A stretch of 64,000 nt of DNA, taken from positions 79,051 to 143,050 of the forward strand of contig NZ_MDDC01000006.1 of assembly GCF_001875325.1 (NCBI RefSeq), in the 5' to 3' direction. This DNA comes from Neomoorella thermoacetica (GTDB lineage Bacteria > Bacillota > DSM-521 > Neomoorellales > Neomoorellaceae). Shown one piece after another: positions 27,323-36,501 of this stretch. Each line of letters starts with the position of its first letter. Position 1 is the stretch's first letter. The translations under genes and the position numbers were made by a program. The notes under the pieces were generated by a model. It saw nothing but the letters and a program-made list of their open reading frames with translations, was not told where the DNA came from and searched no databases.

Positions 27323-27577
27323 TCAGGATAAATAAAATATCGTTTGCTTTCCCCCGGGGCAATAGGAGAAATGATATTCAATGGCCACCATCCTATGCCC
27401 GGGAGGGCCACTTTCCAGGTCGGGATAAGAATTTTTAACGCCACAATGAGGACAAAGGCACTGGTTACAGCCAGCCGGGCCTTTTGTTTTTAATTCTTCG
27501 CCGCAATTATGGCAGTAGAGATCAAACTCCCGGCCGCAACTATGACAGCGCTGGGTCTTTACCCAGAGGAAGTTCAG
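27323..27577 (-). CDS. Double zinc-ribbon frame without a normal start codon
   Basis: An 84-residue frame that contains RCHSCGREF, YCHNCGEEL, GCNQCLCPHCG and a last Cys near residue 70: four CxxC pairs, as in double zinc-ribbon proteins. It begins inside the 3' end of the fumarate hydratase beta gene in another frame. After the in-frame TAA the only start-like codon is CTG at 27577, three bases from AAGGAAG. It could be a decayed gene, use CTG, or be reached by a frameshift from the upstream gene. Function unknown. Confidence 0.4.
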   Translation of the reverse strand: MNFLWVKTQRCHSCGREFDLYCHNCGEELKTKGPAGCNQCLCPHCGVKNSYPDLESGPPGHRMVAIEYHFSYCPGGKQTIFYLS

Positions 27578-28214
27578 GGACTTCCTTTATACTATACCTG
27601 GCCAGGGCTTCGGTATAGAGATCCCCGCCGTAGCAGTCGTTTATTACGGTGACGGGCAGGTCCTCGACCTCCAGGAGGTGCAGGGCCTCGGGCCCCAGGT
27701 CGGGATAGGCGATTACTTCCGCTCTTTTAATGCACCTGGCGATTAAAGCTCCGGCCCCGCCTACGGCGGCAAAGTAGACGGCTTTATGATCCACCAGGGC
27801 CTTCTTGACCTCAGACGAACGATACCCTTTACCGATCATGCCCTTGAGGCCGGTGGCGGCGATTAACCGCGGGGTATAGGGATCCATGCGGCCGCTGGTG
27901 GTGGGCCCGGCGGAGCCGATAACCCGGCCGGGTCTGGCCGGGGCTGGACCTACGTAGTAAATAATCTGCCCCTTGAGGTCTACGGGGAGTTCTTCACCCC
28001 GGTCCAGGAGTTCAACCAGCCTTTTATGGGCGCTGTCCCGGGCGGCGTAGATAACGCCGCTTACCAGCACCCGGTCCCCGGACCGGAGGTCTTCGACAAC
28101 GGCATCTTCCAGGGGGGTACGGATTCGCTTGTCCTCTGTTGCCGGCGCTCCCCGGCGGCAGGCGGGGTTGCTATCCATGGGTGCCGTCCCGCGGCTCGGA
28201 TACTTAAACTTCAT
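27540..28214 (-). CDS. fumB: Fumarate hydratase (class I), beta subunit
   Basis: 224 residues, the two-subunit Fe-S fumarase beta chain (C-terminal half of class I enzymes). Signatures: LRSGDRVLVSGVIYAARDSAHKR, IIYYVGPAPARPGRVIGSAGPTTSGRMD, KGMIGKGYRS and NDCYGGDLYTEA. The ATG at 28214 follows GGGGAGG by seven bases, giving an N-terminal extension of about 30 residues over relatives. L(+)-tartrate dehydratase is a known alternative for this pair. It follows the alpha gene with a 208-base gap. Confidence 0.9.
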   Translation of the reverse strand: MKFKYPSRGTAPMDSNPACRRGAPATEDKRIRTPLEDAVVEDLRSGDRVLVSGVIYAARDSAHKRLVELLDRGEELPVDLKGQIIYYVGPAPARPGRVIGSAGPTTSGRMDPYTPRLIAATGLKGMIGKGYRSSEVKKALVDHKAVYFAAVGGAGALIARCIKRAEVIAYPDLGPEALHLLEVEDLPVTVINDCYGGDLYTEALARYSIKEVPELPLGKDPALS

Positions 28215-28422
28215 CTCCCGGCCTCCCCTTATGGCGGAAATTTTAAATACTATCCGCTGTGTAACAAATTGATCAAGCGCCCCGGTAGTGTTAATACTCG
28301 AATTCGCTGCTCATATCTTATCCCGCTTATTACTACAAAAATGCTGGAGCACCTGCTATTTTACCGCCAGGGTCTTCCCGGAGAGAATGCCGCCGGAACG
28401 ATGGTGGAGCGGTTTGCTGCCC

Positions 28423-29268
28423 CTAAAGGGTGATGCTCTTATGCCGGGCGGCGTGGCACTGGATATTTACGGCTACGGGCAGGCTGGCAATATGGCGGGC
28501 GAAGATCTCGACGTGCACCGCCAGGGCCGTAATCCGGCCTCCGAACCCCCCGGGACCGATGCCCAGGCAGTTGATGCTCTCCAGCAGATCCCTTTCCAGG
28601 GCGGCTATCCCTTCCAGGGGATGGGGCTCGCCCAGGGGGCGCAGCAGGGCTTTCTTGGCCAGCAGGGCACATTTTTCAAAATTACCCCCGATGCCGACCC
28701 CTACGATCAGCGGCGGGCAGGGGTTGGGACCTGCTTTCTTGACGGTCTCAAGGACAAACTCCTTCACACCCCGGATGCCGGCAGCCGGCGCCAGCATGAC
28801 GGCGGCGCTCATATTTTCGCTGCCGCCGCCCTTGGGCGCCACGGTGATGGTCAATTTATCACCGGGAACAATTTCCGTGTGAATAATGGCCGGCGTGTTG
28901 TCCCCCGTATTCCGGCCGTCCAGGGGCGGGTAGACCATGGATTTACGCAGGTAGCCCTCTGTATACCCCTGGCGGACGCCGGCGTTGATGGCGTCATAGA
29001 GATAGCCACCTTGAACCTGCACCTCCTGGCCCAGTTCCAGAAAGACCACCGCCACCCCTGTATCCTGGCAGATGGGCACCTCCTCAGCGGCGGCGATGGC
29101 GGCATTCTCCAGGAGCTGGTTCAGGACGTCTTTCCCCTGGGGCGAGACCTCCCTGGCCAGGGCCCCTTCCAGGGCTCCCCGCACGTCCTTCCCCAGGTAG
29201 TAATTGGCCTCCCGGCAGAGATCGGCCACTGCCCGGGTAATCTCGTCGCAGGTAATGATTCTGGTCAC
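28423..29268 (-). CDS. fumA: Fumarate hydratase (class I), alpha subunit
   Basis: 281 residues. The catalytic chain of the heterodimeric oxygen-sensitive fumarase. Cluster-binding cysteines are in VPICQDTGVAVVFLE (about residue 66), in PNPCPPLIVGVGIGGNFEKCALLAKKAL (about 183-200) and nearby. It links fumarate released by ArgH, directly upstream, to malate. It starts 12 bases after argH and may be cotranscribed with the arg operon. Confidence 0.92.
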   Translation of the reverse strand: MTRIITCDEITRAVADLCREANYYLGKDVRGALEGALAREVSPQGKDVLNQLLENAAIAAAEEVPICQDTGVAVVFLELGQEVQVQGGYLYDAINAGVRQGYTEGYLRKSMVYPPLDGRNTGDNTPAIIHTEIVPGDKLTITVAPKGGGSENMSAAVMLAPAAGIRGVKEFVLETVKKAGPNPCPPLIVGVGIGGNFEKCALLAKKALLRPLGEPHPLEGIAALERDLLESINCLGIGPGGFGGRITALAVHVEIFARHIASLPVAVNIQCHAARHKSITL

Positions 29269-29280
29269 CCGCTCCCCTCC

Positions 29281-30675
29281 CTATCCTGAAAGTCCGGCCT
29301 GAATCCCGGCGAGGATTCGCCTGGCCCGCTCAAGGGCCCGGCCCACGGCCTCCGGTGCCGGGCCGCCGGGGAGGTTGCGGCCGTTGACGCAGGCCTCGGC
29401 CTCGAGGCACCCGAAAATATCATTGCCAAACAGCGGCGAGAAGGACTGCCACTCCTCCAGGCTTAAATCCTGGAAGCTGCGGCCCTCCCGGAGGCAGTGG
29501 AGGACCAGGGAACCGACCACGGCATGGGCCTCCCGGAAGGGCAGGCCCCTGCGCACCAGGTACTCGGCCACATCGGTAGCCGCGGCAAACCCCCGGGAGG
29601 CGTCGGCCCGCATGCGCTCCACCCGGAACCTGGCCGTGGCCAGCATGGGGGTGAAGACCATGAGACAGCCCTTGACGGTATCCAGGGCGTCAAAGAGGGC
29701 TTCCTTATCCTCCTGCAGGTCCTTGTTGTAGGCCAGGGGCAGGCCCTTTAAAACCGCCAGCATGCCCATGAGGTGGCCGTATACCCGGCCGGTCTTACCC
29801 CGCACCAGTTCGGCCACATCGGGGTTCTTCTTTTGGGGCATCATACTGGAACCGGTGCTGTAGGCGTCATCCAGTTCCAGAAAACCGAACTCCTCGCTGG
29901 ACCAGAAAATGACCTCTTCCGCCAGGCGACTCAGGTGCATCATAATAAGGGAGGCGGCTGCCAGGAACTCGACCACGAAATCGCGGTCGCTAACGGCGTC
30001 CAGGGAATTGGCGCTGATAGCCTTAAAGCCCAGCTCCCGGGCAACCAGCTCCCGGTCGATAGGCAGGGTGGTCCCGGCCAGGGCCCCGGCGCCCAGGGGC
30101 ATGACGTCGACCCTGTCAAGGCAGCCGTCCAGGCGCTGCTGGTCGCGGTAGAACATCTCAAAGTAGGCCATCAGGTGGTGGGCCAGGGTGACGGGCTGGG
30201 CCTTCTGCAGGTGGGTATAGCCGGGCATGATGGTCTGGAGGTGCTGCGCGGCCAGGTCCACCAGGACCTGCTGCAGGCCGGCCAGGAGCTTTTTGACGGC
30301 AGGAATCTCTTCTTTTAAATAGAGCCGCAGGTCCAGGGCCACCTGGTCGTTGCGGCTGCGGGCCGTGTGCAGCTTCTTACCGGCCTCGCCGATGCGCTCG
30401 GTGAGGAGCTTTTCGATGTTCATGTGGATGTCCTCGGCGCCCACGTCGAAGGTCACCCGGCCCGCCTCGATGTCGGCCCGGATTTCCTCCAGGCCTTTGA
30501 TAATGGCTTCACCTTCGGCCGGTGTGATGAGGCCCACCGCTGCCAGCATGCGGGCGTGGGCGATGGAACCGGCGATATCCTCTTTATAGAGGCGCTGGTC
30601 GAAGCTGATGGAGGAGTGGAAGTCTTCCACCAGCCGGTCGGTTGTCCTGGTAAAACGTCCGCCCCAGAGTTTCAT
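29281..30675 (-). CDS. argH: Argininosuccinate lyase
   Basis: 464 residues, normal length. It splits argininosuccinate to arginine and fumarate. Signatures: LWGGRFTRTTDRLVEDFHSSI at the N-terminus, HTARSRNDQVALDLRLYLKEEI, the catalytic loop GSSMMPQKKNPDVAEL (about residue 275) and LPLAYNKDLQEDKEALFD. It starts ten bases after argG. Confidence 0.97.
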   Translation of the reverse strand: MKLWGGRFTRTTDRLVEDFHSSISFDQRLYKEDIAGSIAHARMLAAVGLITPAEGEAIIKGLEEIRADIEAGRVTFDVGAEDIHMNIEKLLTERIGEAGKKLHTARSRNDQVALDLRLYLKEEIPAVKKLLAGLQQVLVDLAAQHLQTIMPGYTHLQKAQPVTLAHHLMAYFEMFYRDQQRLDGCLDRVDVMPLGAGALAGTTLPIDRELVARELGFKAISANSLDAVSDRDFVVEFLAAASLIMMHLSRLAEEVIFWSSEEFGFLELDDAYSTGSSMMPQKKNPDVAELVRGKTGRVYGHLMGMLAVLKGLPLAYNKDLQEDKEALFDALDTVKGCLMVFTPMLATARFRVERMRADASRGFAAATDVAEYLVRRGLPFREAHAVVGSLVLHCLREGRSFQDLSLEEWQSFSPLFGNDIFGCLEAEACVNGRNLPGGPAPEAVGRALERARRILAGIQAGLSG

Positions 30676-30685
30676 AAAAATACTC

Positions 30686-31894
30686 CTATCTCAGTCCAGT
30701 TTTTTGCTCCATCAGCGCCCGTACTTTCAAGGGCAGGCCGAAGAGGTTGATGAAACCGGTGGCGTCTTTGTGGTCGTAGTCGCGGCCGGCGCCGAAGGTG
30801 ACCAGGTCCTCGCTGTAGATAGAATAAGGCGATTTGACCCCGGCCGGGGTGCAGCTGCCTTTATAGAGTTTCAGGCGCACCGTACCGGTGACCGTCTCCT
30901 GGGTGCTGTCCACAAAGGCGTCCAGGGCTTTTTTCAGGGGCGAGAACCAGTTGCCGTCGTAAACCAGCTCGGCGTACTTGGCGGCCACCATTTCTTTGAA
31001 ATGCATGGTCATGCGGTCCAGGGTGAGGTACTCCAGTTCCCGGTGGGCTGTATAGAGGATCGTGCCCCCGGGGGTTTCATAAACGCCCCGGGACTTCATG
31101 CCCACCAGGCGATTTTCTACAATGTCGACTATGCCCACACCGTTGGCCGCCGCCAGGTCATTGAGCTTCGCCACCAGGGCGACGGCGTCCAGTTTTTCCC
31201 CGTCCACGGCTACCGGAATACCCTTTTCAAAGTCGATGGTTACATAAGCCGGTTTGTCCGGGGCCTGTTCCGGCGGGGTAATTATCAGGTAAAGGTCGTC
31301 CCCGGGTGCATTCCAGGGATCCTCGAGATCGCCTCCCTCGTGGCTCAGGTGCCAGAGGTTGCGGTCCATGCTGTAGGGCCGGTCTTTAGTCACCGGCACC
31401 GGGATGCCCCGGGCGGCGGCGTAGTCAATGGCCTCTTCCCGGGAGCGGATGTTCCAGATCCGCCAGGGGGCGATGACCTTTAGCCGGGGATTTAAGGCCT
31501 TGACCCCCAGTTCGAAACGCACCTGGTCGTTGCCCTTGCCGGTGGCTCCGTGGGCCACGGCCGTGGCCCCTTCCTGCGCGGCGACCTCCACCAGGCATTT
31601 GGCGATAAGGGGCCGGGCGAAGGAGGTGCCCAGGAGGTACTTGCCCTCGTAAACAGCGCCGGCCTTGAGGGTGGGCCAGATGTACTCCTCCACAAACTCC
31701 TTCTTTTTATCCAGGATGTAGATCTTGCTGGCCCCGCTCTTTATAGCCTTTTCCTCCAGGGGTTCCAGCTCTTCTCCCTGGCCGACATCGACGGCCACGG
31801 CGATAACCTCATAACCATAGGTTTCCTTGAGCCAGGGGATAATAATGGAGGTATCCAGCCCGCCGGAATAGGCGAGAACTACCTTTTCGGCCAC
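30686..31894 (-). CDS. argG: Argininosuccinate synthase
   Basis: 402 residues from the GTG at 31894, which has AGGAG eight bases before it; the frame opens six codons earlier. It joins citrulline and aspartate with ATP. The PP-loop [12 protein letters not shown] is at the N-terminus; other landmarks are [34 protein letters not shown] and [14 protein letters not shown] hairpin with a short T-run lies between argF and this gene. Confidence 0.97.
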   Translation of the reverse strand: MAEKVVLAYSGGLDTSIIIPWLKETYGYEVIAVAVDVGQGEELEPLEEKAIKSGASKIYILDKKKEFVEEYIWPTLKAGAVYEGKYLLGTSFARPLIAKCLVEVAAQEGATAVAHGATGKGNDQVRFELGVKALNPRLKVIAPWRIWNIRSREEAIDYAAARGIPVPVTKDRPYSMDRNLWHLSHEGGDLEDPWNAPGDDLYLIITPPEQAPDKPAYVTIDFEKGIPVAVDGEKLDAVALVAKLNDLAAANGVGIVDIVENRLVGMKSRGVYETPGGTILYTAHRELEYLTLDRMTMHFKEMVAAKYAELVYDGNWFSPLKKALDAFVDSTQETVTGTVRLKLYKGSCTPAGVKSPYSIYSEDLVTFGAGRDYDHKDATGFINLFGLPLKVRALMEQKTGLR

Positions 31895-31919
31895 AGTAAA
31901 GACTCCTTTCATATCCCAA

Positions 31920-31952
31920 AATGTTTACCCGGCCCCATGGCCCGGAAACATT
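31920..31952. other. Hairpin between argF and argG
   Basis: AATGTTT/AAACATT arms with a GC-rich inner stem; on the minus strand TTTTGGG follows. It lies 25 bases before the argG start, so it could partly terminate or stabilise the argCJBDF transcript. Confidence 0.4.
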
Positions 31953-32005
31953 ACTGCGTCCCGGTGCAGGAGGCCGGATTGGCAGGATGGCTGCGGGCTG
32001 AGCCA

Positions 32006-32950
32006 TCAACCCATCAGGGCTACCATGATGGCCTTGTGGGCGTGGAGACGATTCTCGGCCTCGTCAAAGACGGCCGACCGGGGTCCGTCCATGACCTCGT
32101 CGGTGATCTCTTCGCCCCGGTGGGCGGGCAGGCAGTGGAGGACCATGGCGTCCGGCTTAGCCAGCTTGAGGAGCTCGCTGTTGATCTGGTATTTGCGAAA
32201 GGCCTGGCGCCGCTTCTCGGCTTCGTCCTCCTGGCCCATACTCGCCCAGACGTCGGTATAGAGGATATCGGCGCCTTCGGCGGCTTCTTTGATGTTGTTG
32301 GTGACGGTTATCTGGCAACCGTTGCCGGCAGCAATGCGCCGGGCCTCCTCGACCACCTGGGGCATGGGCTCATAGCCGGAAGGGCAGGCAATGGTGACGT
32401 TGAGCCCCACCTTGGCGCCGCCGTACATGAGGGAGTGGGCCACGTTGTTACCGTCACCGACAAAGGTGAGGTTGAGGCCCTGCAGTTTTCCCTTCCACTC
32501 GCGGATGGTCATGATATCCGCCAGGGCCTGGGTGGGATGAAGGAAATCAGTCAGGCCGTTAATGACCGGGATGGAGGCGTATTCCGCCAGCTCCTCAACC
32601 TCCCGGTGGGAATAGGTCCGGATCATGATCCCGTCCAGGTAGCGGGAAAGGACCCGGGCAGTGTCGGCAATGGTTTCTCCCCGGCCCAGTTGCAGGTCGT
32701 CCTTGGTCAGGAAGAGGGGATAACCTCCCAGCTGGTACATGCCTACTTCGAAGGAGACCCGGGTGCGGGTGGAACGTTTGGTAAAGATCATACCCAGGGT
32801 TTTACCGGCCAGCAGGGGATGGGGTTCCCCCCTTTTGAGTTTGGCCTTGAGATCGTCCGCCAGGTCCAGCAGGTAAAAAATTTCTTCGCTCGAGAAGTCC
32901 TTCAGGGAGAGAAAATCACGGCCTCTCAGGCTCCCCGCCAGGTCATTCAT
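32006..32950 (-). CDS. argF: Ornithine carbamoyltransferase
   Basis: 314 residues. It makes citrulline from ornithine and carbamoyl phosphate. Carbamoyl-phosphate motif FTKRSTRTRVSFEVGM (about residue 55), HPTQALADIMTI, FVGDGNNVAHSL, and the ornithine-binding VLHCLPAHRGEEI near the C-terminus. Spacing of 123 bases to argD upstream. Confidence 0.97.
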   Translation of the reverse strand: MNDLAGSLRGRDFLSLKDFSSEEIFYLLDLADDLKAKLKRGEPHPLLAGKTLGMIFTKRSTRTRVSFEVGMYQLGGYPLFLTKDDLQLGRGETIADTARVLSRYLDGIMIRTYSHREVEELAEYASIPVINGLTDFLHPTQALADIMTIREWKGKLQGLNLTFVGDGNNVAHSLMYGGAKVGLNVTIACPSGYEPMPQVVEEARRIAAGNGCQITVTNNIKEAAEGADILYTDVWASMGQEDEAEKRRQAFRKYQINSELLKLAKPDAMVLHCLPAHRGEEITDEVMDGPRSAVFDEAENRLHAHKAIMVALMG

Positions 32951-33073
32951 TATACCTTCGCTCCTTTCCTCAATTGCATTCCTTATTCTACCTCATTTTA
33001 CCTCAAACCCGTAATCCTTGCCTCTATTATTTTCCCTCCGTCCCTCAACCGGGAAGTATGGTGGGTGCCCGCC

Positions 33074-34282
33074 TTATTTCTGCCCCTGCCCCAGTACTTC
33101 GTGCAAGGCTTCCTTTAAAATGGTCACTGCCCGGTCAATATCCTCCCGGGTGACTATCAAAGGCGGCAGGAAGCGGAGAACATGACCATGGAGGGAGTTG
33201 ATTAAAAGGCCCCGCTCCTGGCAGGCCGCCACCACCTCTCCTGCCGGGCCGTCAATCTCTACCCCCAGCAGGAGGCCACGACCCCGCACCTCGGTCAGCC
33301 GGGGGAATTCCCGGGCCAGCCCTTCTAATTGCTGGTAAAAATACTGCCCCAGCACCCGGGCATTCTCCACCAGCCCTTCTTCCAGGAGGGCCTTAAAGGC
33401 CGCCACGCCGGCCGCCGTCGCCAGGGGGTTGCCGCCGAAGGTGGAGGCGTGGTCCCCGGGGGTAAAGGCAGAAGCCGCCTTTTCTTTAGCGAGCATGGCA
33501 CCGATGGGCACACCGCCGGCCAGGGCCTTGGCCAGGGTCAGGATATCGGGCTCGACCTCGTAATACTGGTAGGCGAAGAGATATCCCGTCCGGCCCAGGC
33601 CGCACTGGACTTCATCAAAGATCAGCAGGAGCCCTTCGTCATCGCAGAGGGCGCGCACGGCCTGGAGGTAATCCTTATTGGCCGCGTAGACGCCGCCTTC
33701 TCCCTGGACCGGTTCCAGCATGACGGCGCAGGTGCGGGGGCCGACCGCCGCCCGCAGGCTGGAGAGGTCGTTGAAGGGAACGTATCTGAACCCCGCCGGC
33801 AGGGGAGCAAAGCCGTGGTGGAATTTCTCCTGGCCGGTGGCCGTCAGGGTGGCCAGGGTGCGGCCGTGGAAGGAACGGCGCATGGTTATTATCTCGTAGC
33901 TCTCCGGCCCCCGGTGTTCCTTGGCGTATTTGCGGGCCAGTTTAATGGCAGCCTCGTTGGCCTCGGCGCCGCTGTTACAGAAAAATACTTTATCCAGGGC
34001 CGAGTTCTCCACCAGCAGGCGGGCCAGTTCCACCTGGGGTTCGATCCAGTAGAGGTTGGAGCAGTGGATGAGCCTGCCGGCCTGCTCCCGGATGGCCTCC
34101 ACCACCCGGGGATGGCAGTGACCCAGGGAATTGACGGCCAGGCCGCTGACAAAGTCCAGGTACTCCTTGCCGTCGGCATCCCAGACCCGGGCGCCTTCAC
34201 CCCGGACCAGGGCCATGGGGTAGCGCCCGTAAGTCCGCATAACGTATTTCTCTCCCCGGGACACAATAGCCGCATTATCCAT
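33074..34282 (-). CDS. argD: Acetylornithine aminotransferase
   Basis: 402 residues, PLP class III aminotransferase. It converts N-acetylglutamate semialdehyde to N-acetylornithine. Motifs: FCNSGAEANEAAIKLARKY, SFHGRTLATLTATGQEKFH, FDEVQCGLGRTGYLFAYQ and the PLP lysine in LTLAKALAGGVPIGAML. It may also act in lysine synthesis, as known for ArgD in other bacteria. Confidence 0.96.
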   Translation of the reverse strand: MDNAAIVSRGEKYVMRTYGRYPMALVRGEGARVWDADGKEYLDFVSGLAVNSLGHCHPRVVEAIREQAGRLIHCSNLYWIEPQVELARLLVENSALDKVFFCNSGAEANEAAIKLARKYAKEHRGPESYEIITMRRSFHGRTLATLTATGQEKFHHGFAPLPAGFRYVPFNDLSSLRAAVGPRTCAVMLEPVQGEGGVYAANKDYLQAVRALCDDEGLLLIFDEVQCGLGRTGYLFAYQYYEVEPDILTLAKALAGGVPIGAMLAKEKAASAFTPGDHASTFGGNPLATAAGVAAFKALLEEGLVENARVLGQYFYQQLEGLAREFPRLTEVRGRGLLLGVEIDGPAGEVVAACQERGLLINSLHGHVLRFLPPLIVTREDIDRAVTILKEALHEVLGQGQK

Positions 34283-34348
34283 TTTCCGGCCACCTCCTGA
34301 TATATTGTTTTATTCCTCGCGCATTTAATTTTCTAGCCAGGCTGATAT

Positions 34349-35242
34349 TTACCCCGGCACAACCATGGTCCCCACCCCGGTATCGGTGAAGACCTCCAGC
34401 AGAATCGAGTGGGGAATGCGGCCGTCAATAATATGGGTCTTCTTGACGCCGCCCTCCAGGGCGCGGATGCAGCAGTTGACCTTGGGGATCATGCCGCCGG
34501 CTATGACGCCCTGCTGGATCAGCTCCGGCACCCGGCCGACCTCCAGGGAGGAGATCAGGGAAGCCGGGTCGTCGCGGTCAGCCAGGATGCCCTCCACGTC
34601 CGTCAGGAGCACCAGTTTGTCTGCCTGGAGGGCTACGGCCAGCTCGCCGGCTACCAGGTCGGCGTTGATGTTATAGCTCTCCCCGCCGGGACCTACGCCG
34701 ATGGGGGCGACAACAGGGATGTAGCCCTCGGCAATGACGGTTTCGATAATACCGGGGTTGACCCGCTCCACCTGGCCCACATAGCCCAGGTCCAGGTCCA
34801 TTTCTTCCCCGTCTTTCTGGATGCGGGCCACCTGCTTGCGGGCTTCAATGAGGTGACCGTCTTTGCCGCAGAGGCCAATGGCCTTGCCGCCGTAACGGTG
34901 GATGTTGGCCACGATCTCTTTGTTAATCTTCCCAACCAGGACCATTTCCACGATCTCCATGGTCTCGGCATCAGTTACCCGCTGGCCCTGGATGAATTGC
35001 GACTCTTTACCCAGGCGGCCCAGCATGCTGGTAATCTCCGGACCGCCGCCGTGGACGATGACCGGCCGCATACCCACCAGGTGCATGAGGACGGCGTCCT
35101 GCATGACGGCCTTCTTTAATTCACAGTTGACCATGGCGTGGCCGCCGTATTTGATGACCACCGTCTTGCCGTAGAACTGGCGGATATAGGGCAGGGCCTC
35201 GATTAAGATGCCCGTTTTTTCCAGGGGCGAAAGGGTCATCAC
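34349..35242 (-). CDS. argB: Acetylglutamate kinase
   Basis: 297 residues. It phosphorylates N-acetylglutamate. Motifs: VVIKYGGHAM near the N-terminus, IVHGGGPEITSML, and LLTDVEGILAD. The N-terminal helix of about 25 residues before the kinase fold is the type found in hexameric, arginine-inhibited enzymes, so feedback by arginine is likely. Confidence 0.97.
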   Translation of the reverse strand: MMTLSPLEKTGILIEALPYIRQFYGKTVVIKYGGHAMVNCELKKAVMQDAVLMHLVGMRPVIVHGGGPEITSMLGRLGKESQFIQGQRVTDAETMEIVEMVLVGKINKEIVANIHRYGGKAIGLCGKDGHLIEARKQVARIQKDGEEMDLDLGYVGQVERVNPGIIETVIAEGYIPVVAPIGVGPGGESYNINADLVAGELAVALQADKLVLLTDVEGILADRDDPASLISSLEVGRVPELIQQGVIAGGMIPKVNCCIRALEGGVKKTHIIDGRIPHSILLEVFTDTGVGTMVVPG

Positions 35243-35254
35243 CGGTCCCTCCTA

Positions 35255-36472
35255 TCAAGTCCGGTAAGAGGCATTAATCTTTACATAATCATAAGTAAGG
35301 TCGCAGCCCCAGGCTGTAGCCGCGGCGCGGCCCCGGTTCAGATCCAGGATGATGGTAATCTCCTCTTCCGCCAGGATGGCCGCCGCCTTTGCTTCGCTGA
35401 AGGGCAGGGGCTCGCCACCGGCGGCCATTTGCTCGCGGCCGGCGTGGCTTTCCAGGTAGATGTCTATCTTATCCGGGTCGATATCAGCACCGGAGTAACC
35501 GGCGGCACAGATGATGCGGCCCCAGTTGGCGTCAGCGCCGAAGATGGCGCTCTTGACCAGGTTGGAACCGGCTACGGACCGGGCCACCTGGCGGGCCTCG
35601 ACCTCGCTGGCCGCGCCATAAACCTCAACGGTTATCAGTTTACTGGCCCCTTCCCCGTCACGGGCGATGAGGCGGGCCAGGTAGCGACAGACATACTCCA
35701 ACCCGGACCGGAAGGCAGCATGCTCTTCAATGGTCAAGGGGGCGTTGCCGGCGCAGCCGTTGGCCAGGATGACGGCCATGTCGTTGGTGCTGGTGTCGCC
35801 GTCCACGGTCACCATATTAAAGGTCCGATCCACTACCACCCTCAGGGCCTGTTCCAGATCCTCCTGTTCGATGGCAGCGTCGGTGGTCAGGAAGCAGAGC
35901 ATGGTGCCCATATTGGGGTGGATCATGCCCGACCCCTTGGCGATGCCGGCAATAGTTACCGTCTCTCCCCCCAGGGGCAACTGGATGGCGATCTCTTTGA
36001 TCCGGGTATCGGTGGTCATGATGGCTGCCGCCGCATCTCTGCCTCCCTCCACCGCCAGCCGGGCGGCAGCGGCCTGGATGCCGGTGGTGATTTTATCCAT
36101 AGGCAGGGGCACGCCGATGACGCCGGTGGAGGCCACCACCACCTGCCATGGTTCGCAACCGACGGCTCCGGCCGTGACTGCCGCCATCTCCCGGGCGTCC
36201 CGGTAACCCCGCTCCCCGGTACAGGCGTTAGCATAGCCGCTGTTGGCGACAATGGCCCGGGCCAGGCCGGCCTTGAGGTGTTCCGCCGTCACTCGCAGGG
36301 GCGCCGCCTTGACGCGGTTGCGGGTGTAGACGGCCGCCGCCGCCGCCGGTACCTCGCTGACAATCAGGGCCAGGTCCAATTTCTCCTTTTTTAAGCCGGC
36401 ATGAATACCGGCGGCGACAAAACCCCGCGGGGCGGTGATGCCGCCGGCAACCGGCCGGAAGTCTTGCGTCAT
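35255..36472 (-). CDS. argJ: Glutamate N-acetyltransferase / amino-acid acetyltransferase
   Basis: 405 residues from the ATG at 36472 (CCGGAGGAGAAGACA upstream); the frame is open 65 codons further into a palindromic repeat. It transfers acetyl from N-acetylornithine to glutamate, making the pathway cyclic. The self-cleavage site is visible in AKGSGMIHPNMGTMLCF, with the nucleophilic Thr of GTML near residue 190. Whether it also uses acetyl-CoA (bifunctional) cannot be read directly, although no argA or argE is in the window. Confidence 0.95.
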   Translation of the reverse strand: MTQDFRPVAGGITAPRGFVAAGIHAGLKKEKLDLALIVSEVPAAAAAVYTRNRVKAAPLRVTAEHLKAGLARAIVANSGYANACTGERGYRDAREMAAVTAGAVGCEPWQVVVASTGVIGVPLPMDKITTGIQAAAARLAVEGGRDAAAAIMTTDTRIKEIAIQLPLGGETVTIAGIAKGSGMIHPNMGTMLCFLTTDAAIEQEDLEQALRVVVDRTFNMVTVDGDTSTNDMAVILANGCAGNAPLTIEEHAAFRSGLEYVCRYLARLIARDGEGASKLITVEVYGAASEVEARQVARSVAGSNLVKSAIFGADANWGRIICAAGYSGADIDPDKIDIYLESHAGREQMAAGGEPLPFSEAKAAAILAEEEITIILDLNRGRAAATAWGCDLTYDYVKINASYRT

Positions 36473-36501
36473 TGTCTTCTCCTCCGGAGATAGGGTTTTA
36501 C

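Noticed and set aside
27175..27444. 89-residue frame overlapping the zinc-ribbon frame
   Set aside because: No ribosome site or family resemblance; it is the other phase of the Cys-rich frame followed by AT-rich sequence.
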